64,000 nt of DNA from Saccharum officinarum (lineage: Eukaryota; Streptophyta; Magnoliopsida; Poales; Poaceae), in assembly GCA_020631735.1 (NCBI GenBank), contig CM036159.1, positions 15,291,511 to 15,355,510 on the forward strand, written 5' to 3'. The notes below the pieces were generated by a model that ran no database searches, had not been told where the DNA came from, and saw only the letters and a list, made by a program, of their open reading frames with translations. The translations under genes and the position numbers were made by a program. This document shows positions 34,793-46,181 of this stretch, piece after piece; position 1 is the first letter of the stretch; the number at the start of each line of letters is the position of its first letter.

Positions 34793-35030
34793 CTCTCTCC
34801 ATTCAAAAATTGTCATTATACTAACTTTTTACCAAGTCAATCTCTTTATCAACTATAAAAAGTTTATTGCACGAAATAATTATAATTAGAGTTAACAAAA
34901 AAACATATTTTCACGATATATCTATTTAGAACCATGCATATATGTTAAAAATATTTGCTATGGACTTGGTTAAATTCAACGAAATTGACTCAATTCAAAT
35001 TCAGAACTAATGTCCAATTTGGGACGGATG
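34793..35030. mobile_element. Stowaway-like MITE
   Basis: Ends CTCTCTCCATTC and GGGACGGATG flanked by TA, with similar inner arms (TTGTCATTA, TAATGTCCAA). Confidence 0.65.
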
Positions 35031-37262
35031 TAATATTCAGTTCAGGGCCGACCGGCCGGTGTGCATGAGTGAGTAGTAGCTAGAGGTCCACCTTCACGCA
35101 GAATCTAGGCCACAGAATTGTTCCACATCGATCCTCATTGGGTTTTTGTTTCCATCCCCTGGATTGGCCACCGGTTTGCAACGTGATGCACGCAAGATAT
35201 TATTCATCCGATCGAACCGTTAACCATAGAGGTAGAGTACCTCCAAGGTCCAATCCTTTCATGCAGTTTCATTCATCGGTGTAATCGATCGATAGGTGAC
35301 TACTGCAGTCCTCCATGCCATTCCCATGCGAAATTCAGGTTTCTACGATATAAACTAGCAGTAGTACGTATATACAGTATTTGTGACGTCGACGCCCACT
35401 GATGATGTCGTTTAGGAGTATAGACGTTTACAGTGTGCTGCTCGGCTCAACGACGACATCTGACATCTGAAAAATAAACACAGAGCGAGAGCATGCAATG
35501 CAATCGAGTAGCAGAAGATAGTAGGTGTCAGGTCCTGAATGGGTGCAGCTCGCAAACACAATCATGAATCCATAATGACACAGGGTATCAGGCGGGGGGA
35601 AGAATATAGGAGTAATACTCCTCCTCCTGCTAGGCTATGAAAAAGGGAATATAAGTATAACCTACCACTATCATGTGAGGCCGGGAGGAACAATAGCGTG
35701 TAAAGCAGAGCTCTGAGTAGTCAATTTCATTTCCATGGGCGATCGATGGAGCATTGTAATGGTAGGGCAGCAGCAGGGCGTAGGAGGAGACATGCCACCA
35801 CCGCAAGGGGGTGGTGTGGTGGGCCGGCGGGGCGGCTGCTGGCAGTGGCAGCAGAGCAGAGTGCACTGATCGATACGAACAAGCTGCCATATCTGGAGTA
35901 GGAGACCCCATGCATCTCGGCCGGCCGCCCCCAATCACTGTGGTGATTATTTGCAACTGGCGGCCATGGCACCTGCATGCCCAACATCTTTCTCCAGTTA
36001 GTCACTTTCTCCGCCCTCAGAGTCAGTCAGTGAGTGGTGTGGTGGCTGGCGCTCTCATCGGTGGCGCGGCGAGTCCTTTTAAGGCACTATACTACTAGTA
36101 GGGCAGAGAACGGCATGCCCCGGCCGGGTCGTCGCTGCTGCATGCATGCTGAATTGCTGATCCTGCTTGCTGCATGCATGGCCCATAAAACCCAATCACT
36201 CTTATCAGGGCCGGGGCAGGGCGTCCATAATCCACATCAGTCTATCCCCAATTCCCCAGTCATGAGCGCCGTGCATTTCCTCTTCGCTCTCTCTCTCTCA
36301 CTGTGCATGACACGATAGTATCTACTAATAATAATATTACACAGGAGGAAACAATTAATCCTCTCTCTCTCTCTTATCTCCCCATGATAGCAGCTGGCTG
36401 TCCCTCTCCCTTCTCTCCTGTGCCACAGGGGAAAACGGAGAATACTAAAGATAAGAAAGTGACGTGTGTAGAGAGCGAGAAAGGGGGAAGGAAGAAGATG
36501 GGCGTTGAGAGATGCCCACAACGACACTCACACTCACACAAAGGCAGCGCAGCAAGCAGGTCAGGTCAGGGGCCAGGGCAGAGAGCATACAGCAGCACAT
36601 ACAGGCAGGCAAGGCAAGCCCCAAGGGAAGGGAATCACCGGTGCAACAACTTGCCGCCGTGGTAGGCCATGCCGGGCAGGCCCATAACGACACTGGTCAT
36701 AATATAATAAATTATTAAAGCCGACAGCATTTCGCTGCCGTTGGCATCCGCCGCTACCCGCCGACGTGGGCCGCTCTGCCGCCATGCATACCTATACCCG
36801 CCACACACACACACACACAGACTCGATCTCCCCTCTCCCCGCGCCCATGGGAAGGAACGCATGCGTGTGTTCGCGTTGCGTGTGCGCGACGCCCGGCTAT
36901 AGCCTACCCAGCTGTGTTTGTGACAAAGTTCAGCTTACCAGTTGAGACATGAATATCGGAGGCGTCCGATAGAAACGAAAATCGGCGAATATCGGTTGAA
37001 ATTTTCGTCAAAAATTCAAATCTTCATGAAATTTTAACTGAAATTTGAAAAACCTAAACGAAATAGAACTGAAATTACCGGTATGTGTATTTACCGGAGG
37101 GGACCGGTAGAAACGAAAATCGCCGGTTTTCGGTGGAAACCGGGCGAAATTCTGAACCCTCGGGCGTGCCGCACGCCTATGCCTGGATGGTCCCCGGGTA
37201 ATTTGATCCGTGAAAATAGCACGACCAGCCGGCGGCCTTCCATCGTATCGTATCCTAGTGTA
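35031..37262. other. Long non-coding stretch
   Basis: No gene supported. It contains CT-rich runs (36283-36300, 36361-36376), an ACAC run near 36803, GCATGC-rich patches near 36140-36180, and at 36955-37150 short repeats of GAAACGAAAATCG(G/C)CG. Confidence 0.4.
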
Positions 37263-37522
37263 CTCCTTCCGTATCGGATTTAGAAGTCGTTTAGGACAGC
37301 GACACGGTCTCCAAAACACAACTTTGACCTCTTGTTTTTATAAAAAAATATTTATGGAAAAGTGATATATGTATACTTTTATGAAAGTATTTTTCAAGAC
37401 AAATCTATTCATATAATTTTTACATTTGCAAACTCAACAATTTAAAAGTTATTGATGATTTATATTTCCAATGCTTGACCCAAACCTTGTCAAAACGACT
37501 TCTAAATCCGATACGGAGGGAG
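37263..37522. mobile_element. Stowaway MITE, well preserved
   Basis: The inverted ends match over about 30 bp (CTCC(T/C)TCCGTATCGGATTT core), flanked by TA. Confidence 0.9.
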
Positions 37523-39017
37523 TATTAAGTTGTGTCAGTTCCCCATCAAAATCACTCTCCTCTTCCTGAGCACACAGCAGGGGCCAGGCCAGTGGTAATA
37601 AGAGAGAATCGATCGAAGATGGATGGAGTTGAGTTAAGGAAGTGGGTGGAAATGGATGGAAGCGCAGATCGACACCGGGTGGGCGGCCGGCCAGAGGGGC
37701 TTGTCACAGGAGATCTTCTAGTTGTTGGTGTGATTCTGGTTGGTTCATTTACCGGGGGACCATCCAGGCACATACAGGCGGGCGAGGCACGTAGCTTGGA
37801 GTTGAGGGCATCTGGTCCCAAAGAGATGACGGACAACGGCTTTGAGCTGTGCTTGCAGCTAACCCAAATACTCTTCCACTTCCACCACCACCACTCCTGC
37901 CCCGGCCCGGCCGGCCCATTTGCACGGGGACCGCCCCCGGACGGACGGACCCGGCTGGCCGGCCCTACGTACAAAATACGTATACCCACCCACACCCGCA
38001 CGGGTCCACTCCACACGTACAGCACACACACGCACGAGTACGCGTACATACACACGAACACACAGTATACGCTTTGCTTGCCCGTATGCCCATGCTGTCA
38101 TGCCATGCATGTCTTGCTGGCTTTGTATGTAGGCACCTACGTACTGCGTGGCAAGTGGCATGTGACAAGCCCAGCTGGTGTCCAATGTTACGTTAGTTTC
38201 TCTTGTTGGCTTGTTGCCCCTCCCTCTCATCTGGGCTCGTTCTTGGGCAGTGGGCCTGGATTGTAGTAGTAGCATGGGGGCCTAGCTTGGTGGCGTCTTT
38301 TGTGCAGTGCAGCGAGCAGCATCATCCATCATAGAGATCCCACGCAGACGCAGGCCCATCCATCTGCTGCCAGCATGACCCATGAGAGATAAGAAGAAGC
38401 TACGCTATCACACCTGTGGTTAAGTACTACCAGTACTAGCAGCCTAGTATCAGCCACAGGTACTGTACACGCAACATGATAGTGGTGGTGTTGTATTATT
38501 CAGAGGTGTGGTGTGCTACTAGTAGCTAGTAATCATGAGGACCCTTTACGTTGCTAAAGAAAAATGTGATATGAGTATAGGAGCGGCGGCACACCATGCA
38601 TCTGAGATTGATCAGTCCATGACAGTCACTGGTCCATGAGAAAACGGCCACTGGCCCGAATATGACGCAGCAGATGTGATGAGGCGATACCGGTACGGGA
38701 GAATACGATGCAACAACACAGGAGAATACGACGGATTAAAAGCCTTTTCTTTACATAATAATAATTAAAAAAAAAGAGTCTCTAGAAATTGAATTCGTTC
38801 TGGTATCAGTTTAGGAGGTAAGGTCGTTGCACTGTAGATATCCTCGCTAGCTACGATCATTGGTAGGAGTACTAGGCTACTAGCAATCAGAGAATCTACC
38901 CGGCCGCTACGTACGTTCTGTAGAGTGACAAAACGGATGCAGCAGGAGCAGCACGCATACGTACAGGTACAGTTGCGTGACAGACAGTCAGTAACAGCAG
39001 CCAGCAGCAGGGCTACT
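37523..39017. other. Non-coding stretch
   Basis: A 244-codon frame (37532-38266, +) and a 169-codon minus frame overlap it, but both are low-complexity in places, lack recognisable domains and start in or beside a MITE. Not called as genes. Confidence 0.4.
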
Positions 39018-39257
39018 GGGCCCAGTTTAGTTCCCAGAAATTTTTGCAAAATTTTTCAGATTCTCCATCACATCGAATCTTTGGACACATGCATGAAGCA
39101 TTAAATATAGATAAAAAAATAAAATTAATTACAGACGAAATGGACGAGACGAATCTTTTAAGCCTAATTAAACCATGATTGGACAATATTTGTCAAATAA
39201 CAACGAAAAACGCTACAGTGCCATTTTGCCAATTTTTTCGCACCTCAACCGGCCCTG
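39018..39257. mobile_element. Tourist-type MITE
   Basis: It starts GGGCCCAGTTTAGTTCCC, contains TCACATCGAATCTTTGGACA and ends CAACCGGCCCTGGG. Confidence 0.8.
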
Positions 39258-39595
39258 GGTTCTCGTGGTCTAGGTATCCCCTGCTGTCCTTCAGTTCCGG
39301 CCGCAGACTGGTCACGTAGTACGAGTAGATGGATCACATGCGCTCCACGACACGCCCCGCTGATCGAATTGCATGCCGATGAATCACGAACCAATCGATG
39401 ATGATCCCTGACCCAGCCCGCCACCGCCAGCGCGCCAGGACGCCCGTCCGTCCGGCCAAGATGCTCCCAGCTAGGCCACTGCCAATGCGCCCACGGCATC
39501 CGCCGCGCGCGCTGCATGCCGCCGTCTGAGGTCTGAGCTCTGACATCTGACTCCATCGCCATTCCCCCGGCCCCTGCGAGTTTTTTGAAATAAAG

Positions 39596-39836
39596 CCCTT
39601 GTTTAGATTGCGAAAAAATTTCAACCCGATGAATAGTACCACTTTCGTCTTATTTGACAAATATTGTCCAATCGTGGACCAACTAGGCTCAAAAGATTCA
39701 TCTCGTGATTTACAACTAAACTGTGTAATTAGTTATTTTTTTTACCTACATTTAATACTCCATGCAAGCAGTTAAAAATTGATGTGATGGAGAGAGAGTG
39801 AAAAAACTTGGAATTTTGATGTCATCTAAACAAGGG
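39596..39836. mobile_element. Tourist-type MITE, reverse orientation
   Basis: Inverted ends CCCTTGTTTAGA and TCTAAACAAGGG are perfect. Confidence 0.9.
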
Positions 39837-40823
39837 GAAAGGCGCGCAGTGCAGGTCCCAGGAGCAGGAGGCATGCAGCGCAGCCGCCGAGTGATCCAAG
39901 GCGCCTGCCTGCCTCTGCTGCCGTTCTGCCTGCCACTGGCGCGCTGCGGCTGTACGCACGTCGTCGTCGTCGATCTCCGCTGGGCCTAGTTAGCTCCGAT
40001 CAGTACCTGCTGCTCCTAGCTGGGGCATGCAAAGGGAATGCGCCCTTCCCGAGGCCCGAGGGTGCAGACACGACGACCTGTCGACGACGGACGCCAGCAG
40101 TGGCGTATCTCTGCCGCCGGGCCAACGACGACTGACCGCGGGCCGCCCGTCTCGCAGGCCGTCGTCGCAGCGCGGGTATCCACAGCCCATCCGTTCTGAG
40201 CTTTTCCGACGTGCTGTCCCATTCAGGGCCGCGTAGCCTGCTGCATCCTGCTGCGTGTTCAGTTGCTCTGTTCCTTCACGTACTACGGACGTAGTACTGC
40301 TGCCTGCAGGAGACTTGTGAGGATCGATGGTGATGTTGATTTGCTACGGGAAAGGGATGAGCCTCGGAGACGAACGGAAGGGAGGATCGATCGTCGAGTT
40401 GAAAGGAGAGGCCCGGCCGGTCCAACGGTCGCTGTCGTGCGCTGCTCATGGCGTGCTGTTAGTCGTTGCTCCAAATTTGATTTCTCTGTGATCGAGGGAG
40501 TAACCGCGTCTGTATGGCTTGTGTGGAACGCGTCCACTCATCATGTAGTACATTGCTTTCGCCACCATTGATCACCTCATCAGCGTGCTAATTACTCCAA
40601 GCAATGACACTATATAATTGTCAGAATAATTGGCCTGTTGGGCGAATGTTAACGTCTTCAGGGAACTTGAATGGACCAGCACGGTTGGCTTCTTGGGCAA
40701 TTCTCCTGGGGGCATCTGGGGATCCAAGGCTTGGGGAAGTACTTTTACTGTTTTACTAGCTAGAGACAAGGGTCAGCTTGTCATTTTAATATGTACCACT
40801 ACTAGGGATGAAGTTACCCAATT
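39837..40823. other. Intergenic, no gene recognised
   Basis: GC-rich patches at 39850-40250 and 40330-40450 give short frames without recognisable domains. Confidence 0.35.
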
Positions 40824-41057
40824 AAGGATTGTTTGGTTCATAAGCATAGCTTGCCACGCCGCAAGTCAGGCTTGTATTTAGTTAACTGTTGCAACTATGC
40901 CGCATCACACTGTCTTATCATCCTATCACACATTATAGACTCATTTTTATTGCCGAACTCTGTAGCTTCGATTTGCTTGCTATATTTTCTATGCAGCTAC
41001 AATTTGCCGAAGGTTAAGCGTGACAAACTTAGGCACAAACCGAGCATGCCCTTATTC
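40824..41057. mobile_element. Probable MITE
   Basis: GTTTGGTTCATAAGCATAGC and the complement of the right side (CGGTTTGTGCCTAAGTTTG) are loosely inverted. Confidence 0.45.
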
Positions 41058-41430
41058 TTGTTATTTTGGACAGCTGAGACATTCTCCAATACATAGCTTA
41101 ATTTGGCTATGATTCCCTGTTATATATCCAAAAGATCAACAAGTAAATAAATTTGTTAAGCTAGGTTTATGTTAATCTATGCATGTTGTCTTAGCGTCTT
41201 GAAACTACGTATTTCAAAAGTTATCAGTAGTCAGAGTTTTAAAAAGTTTGACACCAATCTTGTCTAAAACAACAAGAATTTTGGTACTCGGGGCCAGCAG
41301 TTCTGTTCAAACTCTTAACAGACCTATATAATCAATTAACAAATGTATGCGGGATTAGAAATTCAAGTTTTCAAAAATTGGAAACAATTCTAGGATAGGG
41401 TAACAGAAGGAACCACAATGCAATTGTTTA

Positions 41431-41591
41431 CAAGGGTGGATCTAGAATTGGGCCAAGGGGGACTAAAATAACAGAAGAGGGCTTCTAGCTAGGCTTCGCG
41501 TTGGGCCGCTGGGCTACTGCACTGCTGGGCTCCTTGTATTTGTAGCCCACCGAGGGGGCTGCAGCCCCACCAGCCCCTGGATCCGCCACTA
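41431..41591. mobile_element. hAT-type MITE
   Basis: The tips CAAGGGTGGATCTA and complement TAGTGGCGGATCCA match in pattern. The flanks ATTGTTTA (41423-41430) and ATTGTTAA (41592-41599) agree at 7 of 8 positions. Confidence 0.75.
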
Positions 41592-41771
41592 ATTGTTAAG
41601 GAAAAGAACACCAATTGATTTGCTAACGATAGTTGGTCAAGACATCAAGTATCTGCGACCAGAGTATATTTTTTTCCAGAAACTTGGTTATTGTTAGAGA
41701 AGTTCAACATATGAAAGAACTGAAACAACTAACATTTTAGAATGGAGTTTTATCTAAGGAATCTAATTATG

Positions 41772-42004
41772 CTCCCTCCATTTTTTAATATCATATTAGG
41801 TCAGTCCTACTTTGACCATCAAATTAAAAAAAATGTATAGGTTAACATATAAAATTCACATTTTTTACATTCACCATGAGAAATACGTTCATAGTTTATA
41901 GTTCACACATTGTGAAACTACATAGACTTTATAAAATTAATGGTCAAAGTTAGAAACGTTTGACTTAGAATAAATCTAATATGACATGTAAAAAACGGTG
42001 GGAG
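41772..42004. mobile_element. Stowaway-like MITE
   Basis: Ends CTCCCTCCATTTTTTAATATC and complement of ATGACATGTAAAAAACGGTGG, with TA at the right end. Confidence 0.75.
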
Positions 42005-42042
42005 TATCAATTTTGTGTCATAGCTTGCCCTAATACCTAATA

Positions 42043-42152
42043 CTCCCTACATTCCAAATTATTAGACGTTTGATTTTTTTAGATACGTAGTCTATGCACT
42101 ATGAAGTATTTCAAAAACAAAAAAAAAATCTTATAATTTAGAACGAAGAGAG
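42043..42152. mobile_element. Short Stowaway-like MITE
   Basis: Ends CTCCCTACATTCCAAATTAT and complement of ATAATTTAGAACGAAGAGAG; TA precedes the left end. Confidence 0.7.
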
Positions 42153-43676
42153 CAATAATTAAGAGTCTCGTTCAAATCGGGGAGGTCAAAGTGCGGCCTT
42201 TCACATTTGGCCAATTCAATCCGTGGGCGCATTGGATTTCAACCGGCCCAATAGCAAACACTGAATCTGATCACGAAGCCCATGCGGCCCACTACGATTT
42301 GATTGGGATGGGTCGGCCCACGCGTCCGTGGACAGCAGACAGCACCACGACCGCGCGGCGGCATGGCAAGCTAAGCCCCTGGGCCTGGGCAGCTGGGCTA
42401 AGCCAAGCGATTTCTAACGGCACCGGCACGTGAAAGTGAAATGGAGCCCGGGCGCACGTCGCCATTCGAACTCTAGTTCGCAGGGCACACGGTGAGATCC
42501 TCCTAAATCCTAATGCTCTCGATAAATCATAAATTAGTGCAAGACACTTATGGGAAAGGAAACCGCCGAGCTGCCGCCTCGGGGTCGCCGGGCGGCCATT
42601 CAGGATGTGCATGTGAACGCGCAGATTTGGTCACCTCACGGCTCACGCTCAACGTGGGTCCAATGACAAATCTGCGAATGGACAATGTTTCGAGTCCTAA
42701 GGTATACAAATCTCTCAGCCTGACGGCCGGCGTGGCCACAACGCGCGTGCGACGGCACGAGTCCAAAAGCTAGCTATCTCGACGGCCGCCAGGTCGGGGC
42801 CGTGGTGGGCAGCATGACCTGGACGCTAAGGAACAGATCCGCTCACCTCACTCCATCCTGAAAGCGTTTTTTTATACCATGCTCCCCAAACTTTCGTGCA
42901 ACCGTTATGGGACGGGCATCGCCGGCCCTAGAGGGCGTCCCGACTGTTAAGGAACGGCACTATTGCGGATCCCTAATCTGGTTCCCTTCCCTCCGCGCAA
43001 CAGATGAGGCGTGAGGAAGTTGTAGATAATCTCCTGTATCCCTTCCCAATAGTACACCAGATGACTACACACGAGAGCGAATATTGTGGAACTTGTATTC
43101 TCTTATTCATTAGAGATGAGTACATGTTCCTTTATATACTCTTAACTCTTTAGAGGTATATTTAGTATGAACCCATAATTATCTTGGGGTTTCCAAACAC
43201 CGACTACACCATCTGTCCTGAGACAGACGCATTCGGCAGCCGACCGCCGAGGTGCCGATCAGCCTCCCTCCGAGGGAAAGCCTGCTAACAGCTTATCGAT
43301 TATATGCTCCACAGACCACAGACCACATAGCATGAAAGAAAGTTGTAACATTAGTGTGGCTCATCAGTTGTTTCTCCAATTTGTATCTTCTGTATAACTT
43401 CACATGTACTTTCCAAACTTCTTTTTTCTATTGACAACGTCAATATTTAAGGATCAGTAGACTGGCATCACGCATGACGTATGTAGCTAATCTCTAACGT
43501 TAACTAGCAATTCGTCAAGTCTTCTATCTTTTTCTTCAAGAAAAACGATTCTTTTCTGCGCACATGACAGCTGAATAAACCTTGGTTTCTCCTACACAGT
43601 CTCTAGTTCCTGGCAGCGGAATAGAGTAAAGCGGCCCAGCTGGGTCAAAGCTTTCTTGAGCCGGAGGGCAAGTTTA
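42153..43676. other. Upstream region of MGST3 with a possible LTR fragment
   Basis: 43055-43200 read on the minus strand contains AGTATATAAAGGAAC followed by TCTAATGAATAAGAGAATAC, which resembles the TATA and polyadenylation region of a copia LTR; ends are not visible. The remainder shows no gene. Confidence 0.35.
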
Positions 43677-43677
43677 G

Positions 43678-43696
43678 ATTCTAGAACCTTCTAGAC
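43678..43696 (+). promoter_or_regulatory. Heat shock element-like motif
   Basis: TTCtaGAAccTTCtaGA (43679-43695) gives four alternating nTTCn/nGAAn pentamers, the last partial. This meets the heat shock factor consensus. It lies 127 bp upstream of the MGST3 ATG. The function is inferred from the motif alone. Confidence 0.6.
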
Positions 43697-43821
43697 GCCT
43701 CCAGCCCCTGTAAGATGTGTCTATCCACTATGAGCAAGTCTTCAGACCATAGCCTGCAGCCGCCCTCCATCCTCGTTCCCGATCTCCATTTCCAATAGAA
43801 GGAGAAACCGAGGCGGCAGAC

Positions 43822-46181
43822 ATGGCGGTGTCGATCGAGCTCACCAAGGAGTACGGCTACGTCGTGCTGGTGCTGGTGGCCTATGCCTTCCTCAACTTCT
43901 GGATGAGCTTCCAGGTCGGCAAGGCCCGCAGAAAGTAAGCCCTACGAAATCTGAATCGTTCGTCGCCATTGTTGTTCGTCTCCGCCCATTTCGTCAACGG
44001 ATATTTGATGGTTTTCGCGGTGATTCTTCTCTAGGTACAAGGTGTTCTACCCCACCATGTACGCCATCGAGTCGGAGAACAAGGACGCCAAGCTCTTCAA
44101 CTGCGTGCAGGTGCGCCAAGATTCTGCCATCCCATCCTCTATTCCGTGTGATTAATTGCTCGTGACTTGTGAGGGGCTGATTTATTGTGAGGGAGGGAGA
44201 GGACGAGTGGCATCTAAATTCCTGCTGGTTCTTGTGTTGTTTTGAATGCAGAGGGGGCACCAGAACTCTCTGGAGATGATGCCCACGTTCTTCGTCATGC
44301 TGCTGCTGGGCGGCCTGCAGCACCCGACCATCGCCGCCGGGCTGGGCGTCCTCTACGTCGTCGCGAGGTTCTTCTACTTGAAGGGATACGCCACCGGCGT
44401 TCCGGACAACCGTCTCAAGATTGGGTAAGTTTGCGTCCGTAGTGAGGCTTGCGTCAGATGCAGAAGATGCCGATAAAATGATGAAATCTCCACGCACTTG
44501 CAGAAAACATAAATCATATATAAGGGAGAATTAACAGAGTTTAACTTGATTTCTATGTTTCGGTTTGTTATGAAATATCAGTCTCCATGAAACCTTACGT
44601 GGAGTACTAGAAGTCGTATACTCGTACAAGTGATCCCCACCAATTGTAATAAATTCTCCACATCTTTAAAAGTGAGCCACGTTATCACGGATTTTTTTTA
44701 ATCTGCTTTATTTATGTGGTTCGAAGCTTCTGCTATATTCTATACATTCCTGAATGCTGGTAGTGGGTAGGCCGTAGGTAGCCAGTGCTCGGTAGACGGT
44801 GACAGTAGTCAAGGATAGCGTAGCCCCATTATTAAGGTTTATGAGAAGTGCATTTGTAAGGGATGAAGCCCGATTATTTTACTTTATTTAAAAAAAATGT
44901 AGGTGTCAAGTGACTGTTGAAATGGTGCATGCTTTTTAGGATTTTAAATGAGCCTTTATGCTGAATTTTTGCACCATAGATATCTTTTTTTTTTCTCCCT
45001 CGAGGCCCTAGCTACTTGTGTGGTTGAACTGTCCAGCTTCTCAATGTTCACACAAGTCATTGTTGTGGACTGAGACTTTGGCCGGTTACACCGGTCACCG
45101 GTAGGTGAATTGCAATTCACATGTTTGGATCACAGCTGATTTGCTATGGGGTCAGTCAACTGCTGTTCAGTATGGTCAGTAGGAATGACAAATTGTGGTC
45201 CTGTAGGGTTTTGTTCTGACCCTAACCACTTTTGGTTTAGAATAGAATGTTCTCAAATGAGTAATACAAAGATGGCATGTGCTAAAGGTTCCTTTGAAAG
45301 CTTGTGGCTTGCGATGCTGACAAATAATATGCATTTGGTTGGCTCTCACCGAATGGCGTGGAGTAGCCTTAAGTGCCTGTTGAGTTTATTGCGCACTTTT
45401 AAGTTGTTCACTGTGCTTCTGTTCTCGTATTTTGACTGTTTGTATTGTAGCTACACTATCAGCTACCTTCCGCACAACTTTGACCAAAATTTCTAGTGTT
45501 CAAATACTAATTGACTGCCGTAAGCATAGACCTTGGGTGGCAGGTCTGGTTTGTTCACACTGGTCTATCCCTTGCTCTGGAGTATTAATAACATTATTTG
45601 TAGCTAACACACCGCTTACTTTCTGCCCAGTGTCAAAGACCTTGATTGTTAAGTTTTGCTCACAATTTTCTGTGGAGTCGGCCATGGTTAGGCATTGCAA
45701 AAATAACTAACTACCATTAGGACCTTGGTTGGCAGGTCTGGTTTGTTGACACTGGTCTATGTTATGGTAGTCCCTTTAATTTCTCTGGCACACTGCTTAC
45801 TTTCTGCCCAGTGTCCCGTTCTCTGGATTGATAAGTTTTGCTCACATTTTTCTGTGGAGTCGCCATGGTTAGGCATTGCAAATTCAAATTCCACCTGGCT
45901 GCCTTTATTAGCGACTATCACGACACCCTCTGATGGGCAGAATGAAGGATCACTTGAACGAGATTGTTATCTGAAGTTGTAGCAAATGACATCTGTTAGA
46001 TCAAAGCTCACATTGTTGCTAGTAATTCATGCCATCTATTATTAGTAGTGGTTACATGTTCTTACTTGATTGAGTTGCTTGCGGTGCGTGTTGCAGGCGG
46101 CTCAACTTCTTGGCGGTGTTTGGGCTGATCATCTGCACAGCATCTTTCGGCATCAACTTGGTCATCAGGGAGACACTCTAA
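43822..46181 (+). CDS. MGST3: Microsomal glutathione S-transferase 3 (MAPEG family)
   Basis: Four exons join into an intact 148-residue protein: 43822-43934, 44035-44110, 44252-44424 and 46097-46181. All three introns have GT/AG ends (GTAAGC, GTGCGC and GTAAGT donors). MGST3 is a membrane enzyme, usually of the ER, that conjugates glutathione to hydrophobic compounds and reduces lipid hydroperoxides. The family hallmark FNCVQRGHQNSLE spans the exon 2-3 junction at residues 59-71. Four hydrophobic segments are seen: about 11-30, 72-90, 93-110 and 123-141. The start MAVSIELTKEYGYV and length match plant MGST3 (about 146-150 residues). Intron 3 is 1.67 kb and holds a local duplication. No lesion is seen, so the gene is probably functional. 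A heat shock element-like motif lies upstream; no clear TATA box. Confidence 0.95.
45529..45885. repeat. Tandem duplication inside MGST3 intron 3
   Basis: 45529-45695 and 45720-45885 share CCTTGG(G/T)TGGCAGGTCTGG, CTTTCTGCCCAGTGTC and CCATGGTTAGGCATTGCAAA in the same order. Confidence 0.85.

Noticed and set aside
37532..38266. 244-codon plus-strand open frame
   Set aside because: It begins beside a Stowaway end, an overlapping minus frame is equally open, and the sequence has no domain.
38305..38335. GCAGCATCATCCATCAT resembles miR172*
   Set aside because: The match breaks after AGCATCATC and no mature miR172 sequence is in the region.
38365..38390. GCTGCCAGCATGA resembles the core of miR167
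   Set aside because: Only 13 bases match and no complementary star arm is found nearby.
43651..43668. AGCTTTCTTGA resembles part of miR396
   Set aside because: 11-base match only, with no hairpin partner.
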